DNA from: Anastrepha obliqua
Taxonomy: Eukaryota; Arthropoda; Insecta; Diptera; Tephritidae
Length of the DNA stretch: 64,000 bases
NCBI RefSeq assembly: GCF_027943255.1
Contig: NC_072894.1
Coordinates: forward strand, 81,693,601 to 81,757,600
Direction: 5' to 3'
Under the pieces are notes generated by a model. The model saw only the letters and a list, made by a program, of their open reading frames with translations. It did no database searches and was not told where the DNA came from. This document shows positions 60,565 to 64,000 of the stretch, one piece after another. A program made the translations under genes and the position numbers. The first letter of the stretch is position 1. Every line of letters starts with the position of its first letter.

Positions 60565-62095
60565 GAACAAAAATACCATTACACCTATTTCTTTATGAAT
60601 GCCTTCGACTTCTTCAAATGTTTTACTGCAAATGCATGTGACATTTTTGGACCTTGAGGGTGTGTACATCCAAGTGGGAACACTGCGTGAAATCGTTTTT
60701 CATACGCGGAACACATTTTGCAAAGACCAACGTACGCTTTCTAAATTTCTCATAAAACTAACAAGTTACACAACGCATATTGCGAGAAGGACACGCCTAT
60801 TTAGCAGTATTTAAATTTTTTTATACCAGAACTCTAAGTAGCTTGTCAATATCGAGCAGCTTGCCAATTGATAGGCTGTATATACCATAATTCTCTCAAA
60901 CCCAAATCCTACAAACTCTGGGCTTGGCTTTGGTGAAAATGTATAATGTACTAGAAAGCTCTACTTCAGGAGCTCTATCCGAAATAAAATTGGAGCGGAA
61001 AAATTTGCAATGAGATTAGGAATCTCAAAAGGGGAGAAGCTGATTTTTCGTTCAGAAAAAACTGGGAAATAAAACTAGATTCTTTTGAATTGATAAATCT
61101 CCAAAAAGCCTTGGGAATCGATTTTGTAGTGGTATCGCAGTTTAAAATTAAATTTGGGTATACAAATTTATCGAAACAATAAGTCCTGCCTGAGGCTCAG
61201 GAAATTAAAATATAATTGGTAGATAAAAGTTTTGTATCAAGGGTCTGGAGTTAGCATTCCATATTAAAGTATATTACATTTTAGTTTCTGTGATTAAGGT
61301 TTATACGAGTTCTTTATCATACCATTATTTATTGTCAAGAAATTCCAGCTTTAGAGCAAAGTCGTTTTTTGCATCATTATTTTACAAGTACACGCCTGCC
61401 GAGAATTGAATTTTTTCAGTGTATGAGAAGTTAATTTCAAGTATGAAAAGTGCTTAGCAATGTCAAACCTTCGAGCGGATTTCTTGCATTAAGGCCTCTC
61501 AAAAATAGCATTCTAGCAATACAAGGGGATTCAACCTTGTCAACAGCTCTGTAACTACATATATATAATATATAAATATCTATGAATCCATTATATTTAT
61601 GGCCGATGGGAAGGAATAACGAAAGTTTTTGATGTTCGCTCTCGAGTTTAGAGTTCTCATTAAAGGTAAAATAATGTCATCCCTATTTTAATAAAAACAA
61701 TCTGTAATTCTTCAATAAGCTTTTAATAAAAAAAAAATTAAAAATACTACAGTTATTCTGAGAGCAGGCAAGACTATGCCACATTGCACTGGAGAAGGTT
61801 TGAAATCATATAAAATATTAGAAACATATCTGCCGAGAGGAAAATTCACAACTTTTACATGTTTTCCGGAAGAATTTTGGGGTACCAAAATCCGAGTATC
61901 GCAAATATTATTTTCATTCAGTGTTTTTTTATTTCCATTCTAAATTACAATCTGTTATGTAATTTAGAATGGAAACAATTAGTAATTGGTGTTGGGCTTG
62001 GAGTTAAAATGCCCCTTCCCTTTGGAAGAGAACATTATTGTCATTGGTGGCATTTGGTTACAATTTTACTAGCACAACATAGTTTTCTATAATTT
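60565..62095. other. intergenic, one strong hairpin
   Basis: AT-rich, no gene recognised. It contains the 18-bp perfect inverted repeat listed at 61932-61975. The 77-residue frame 61859-62092 overlaps that hairpin and has an odd hydrophobic/aromatic end (HYCHWWHLVTILLAQ) I cannot assign. Confidence 0.4.
61932..61975. repeat. 18-bp perfect inverted repeat with 8-nt loop
   Basis: Left arm tttccattctaaattaca (61932-61949), loop 61950-61957, right arm tgtaatttagaatggaaa (61958-61975). Pairing does not extend outwards. Confidence 0.8.
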
Positions 62096-62099
62096 TATT

Positions 62100-63940
62100 T
62101 AGTACGAGTAGGATCTGTGGGTGTTTTGCGCTTTAGTCTTCTTGGTTTAAGTTCCATTTTCGGTATCAGTCTCATTTCATAGTTTTTGTGCTCTAATAGT
62201 CGCAAGATATGCTTACTGCTGCTTCTTTTTACTGTTTCAGTGACAGTGTCTATGCCGAGGTCACGGTGAATATCGTCATGTCTTATCTACCAATTTGTGT
62301 TTGTGCTCGTCCTTAGCATCTTAGATTGACTTCTCTGTATAATTTGTAGGTTTGATTTACTGGCAGTCCCCCAAATTTCTAGTCCGTAGGTCCATGTCGG
62401 TCTGATTATTGATTTGTATATCATTTGTTTATTAAATAAGCTTAGGGTTGATTGTTTTCCTAGTAACCAGTAGAGTTGTCGGAATTTGTTTTTCATCTCG
62501 TTTCTCTTGTTCAGTATGTGTTTTTTCCATGTGAGTTTTGAGTCAATCGTTATGCTTAAATATTTTGCATTTGAGTGTATTTTTATGTCTTCTCGGTTAA
62601 TTTGGATTGGATATCTTGCAGATTTTCTCTTCGCGTATATTACATGTTGTGTTTTGTCTTTATTGACCTCAATGCCCCATTTTTCAAACCATTTTGTTGT
62701 AGCTGATAGCGTATCTTGCAGTGTTTTTGTTGCTGCTTCTTCATTGTAGTCAGCCGACATTAAAACTGTGTCGTCTGCAAATGTAGCTATCATTGATCCT
62801 CGAGTGATTGGCGTTGGTCTATCTGCTGTGTATACTAAGCATAGTATGGGGCCCAGTACGCTTCTTTGAGGTACTCCAGCTGTCGCCGCCAAGATTTCAG
62901 AACACTCATCGCCGTATTTTATGAAGAAGTGTTTATCAATTATGAAGCTTTTAAGGACATTAAATGTTTTTTAGCTTATATATGTAGAAGCCCTTTGTGC
63001 TATATTCTATCAAAAGCTTTCGCGGTGTCCAAATACACGGCAATGCAATATTTCTTCTTATCGCAGTCGTCTGTAATTTTTTGAATGTTGTTTTCGGAAA
63101 CCGAACTGGTGTGAGGCGATAGCGTCTTTTTGTTTTAGAATCAGGTCAATTCTGTCAAGCAGTATTTTCTGAAACAATTTGGAGAGGATGGGAAGCAAGC
63201 TAATTGGTCTGTACGAGCTAGCAGCGGTGGCGTTCTTGTTTGGCTTGGGGATCGCTATAACTTGTGCAACTTTCCATGCTTTTGGGAAGTATTGTAGCCT
63301 AATTATTCCGTTGAAGAAGCCTCGTATGTAGTTTATTATAGCATCGGGTAGCTCCTTTAGTATTTTTCCATTTATTTGGTCATATCTTGGTGTCTTTTTG
63401 TCTTTAATTTTCTTTATATAATATTTGATTTCTACTTTTGTCGTGTTTTGTATTGCGAGGTCTGTATTTTCAATTGTGTTTGGCAGCTCAATATTTTTAT
63501 TATCCATGCTTTTTGTAAATATTCTTTTAAAGTGGTCAGCTAATGTTTCAGCCTTCTCTTTGCTTTTCTTGCTCATGTGTTTGAATTTGTTTTTATTGGA
63601 AGTTGTTTTAGTGAGCTTTTTTGTTGCTTTCCATAGGTAATAGTTGGTAGCTATAGTTGTTTCGAGGCTGCTAAGGTACTTCTTCAGTTGATTGTCATTA
63701 TGTTCTTGGAGAATTTTTTCAGTTCATTTGATGATTTCTTTAGTTTAGTGTTATCGGCTGGGTGTTTGGAGCGTTGCCAGTATTTTCTAAGTTGCCGTTT
63801 TTGTTTGATTTTGTCTAAAATAAAAGCAGGGACCTTTTTGTTGTTAAAGTGTCTAATATTGGTGCAGATTGTGTTCCTGCTTTTATTATGTTATCGTTTA
63901 AGTATACGATTGCATAGTCTAGTTCGGGACTCTAGTTTCA
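62100..63940 (-). mobile_element. jockey-type LINE, ORF2 reverse transcriptase region
   Basis: Minus-strand order: a linker near 63940-63600 ('YLWKATKKLTKTTSNKNKFK'), then 'KEKAETLADHFKRIF' (63550). RT fingers follow: 'YFPKAWKVAQVIAIPKPNKN' and 'SSYRPISLLPILSKLFQKIL' (to ~63120). A frameshift region comes next, then 'GVPQRSVLGPILCLVYTAD' (usual G of PQGS is Arg), 'IATFADDTVLMSAD' (intact FADD), 'WGIEVNKDKTQHVIYAK', 'KYLSITIDSKLTWKKHI' and 'IIRPTWTYGLEIWGTAS' (62892-62287). After one stop a C-terminal tail runs to ~62106. It is 5' truncated (no endonuclease) and has at least two frame breaks. Better preserved than the other LINEs here. Confidence 0.88.
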
Positions 63941-64000
63941 CATGAAATTTAATTATAAATTATTATATTACTGAATTAATAGCATAGGCCATTATTTTAA

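Overview
The window looks like nuclear DNA of a higher fly (Brachycera). A tephritid fruit fly is my best guess, but that is inference. It is AT-rich, has short spliced exons with GTAAGT-type donors and AATAAA signals, carries many CATATG/TATG-type simple repeats, and is packed with Tc1/mariner elements. Two host genes are clear. The first is a Cys-loop ligand-gated chloride-channel subunit of the insect pHCl-2/SecCl group (six exons, 4996-10194, +; the signal-peptide exon was not found). The second is the 89-residue complex III subunit UQCR-Q (two exons, 31027-31361, +). As I recall, the Drosophila orthologues (CG7589 and CG7580) are close neighbours, so the pair may be an old syntenic block now pushed apart by transposons. 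Two small candidate genes are weaker: a 55-residue single-TM protein (33815-33982) and a two-exon 58-residue protein (42926-43153).

The most notable content is a pair of P-superfamily DNA transposons at 20134-29545. A 2.6-kb internally deleted copy (20134-22737) lies head-to-tail with a 6.8-kb copy (22745-29545). Both have identical 29-bp terminal inverted repeats, and the same 7-bp sequence CAGCGCA stands before, between and after them. The long copy has an intact two-exon transposase gene on the minus strand, 951 residues as predicted, with two THAP DNA-binding domains, one per exon, followed by a leucine zipper and the P-type catalytic domain. A strong hairpin sits just inside the intron.

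Almost everything else is decayed mobile DNA. There are at least nine mariner copies, and several Tc1/maT-like copies with GGGTTTTC- or GGGTGGGCC-type ends, two of them inserted into LINEs. There are also a Tigger/pogo remnant, a probable PIF/Harbinger remnant, and LINE pieces of jockey, I/R1/LOA-like, CR1-like and RTE-like type. A tRNA-derived SINE family is present in about nine pieces; its 3' tail resembles the 3' end of the RTE-like LINE. Three non-coding inverted-repeat elements (MITEs) and a second dispersed repeat complete the picture.

Layout: 1-4990, repeats upstream of the channel; 4996-10194, channel gene with mariner and MITE copies in its introns; 10.2-20.1 kb, decayed elements; 20.1-29.55 kb, tandem P elements; 31.0-34.0 kb, UQCR-Q, a LINE and a small TM gene; 34-47 kb, mariner/SINE/Tc1 graveyard with one small gene; 47-64 kb, MITEs, LINE fragments and Tigger.
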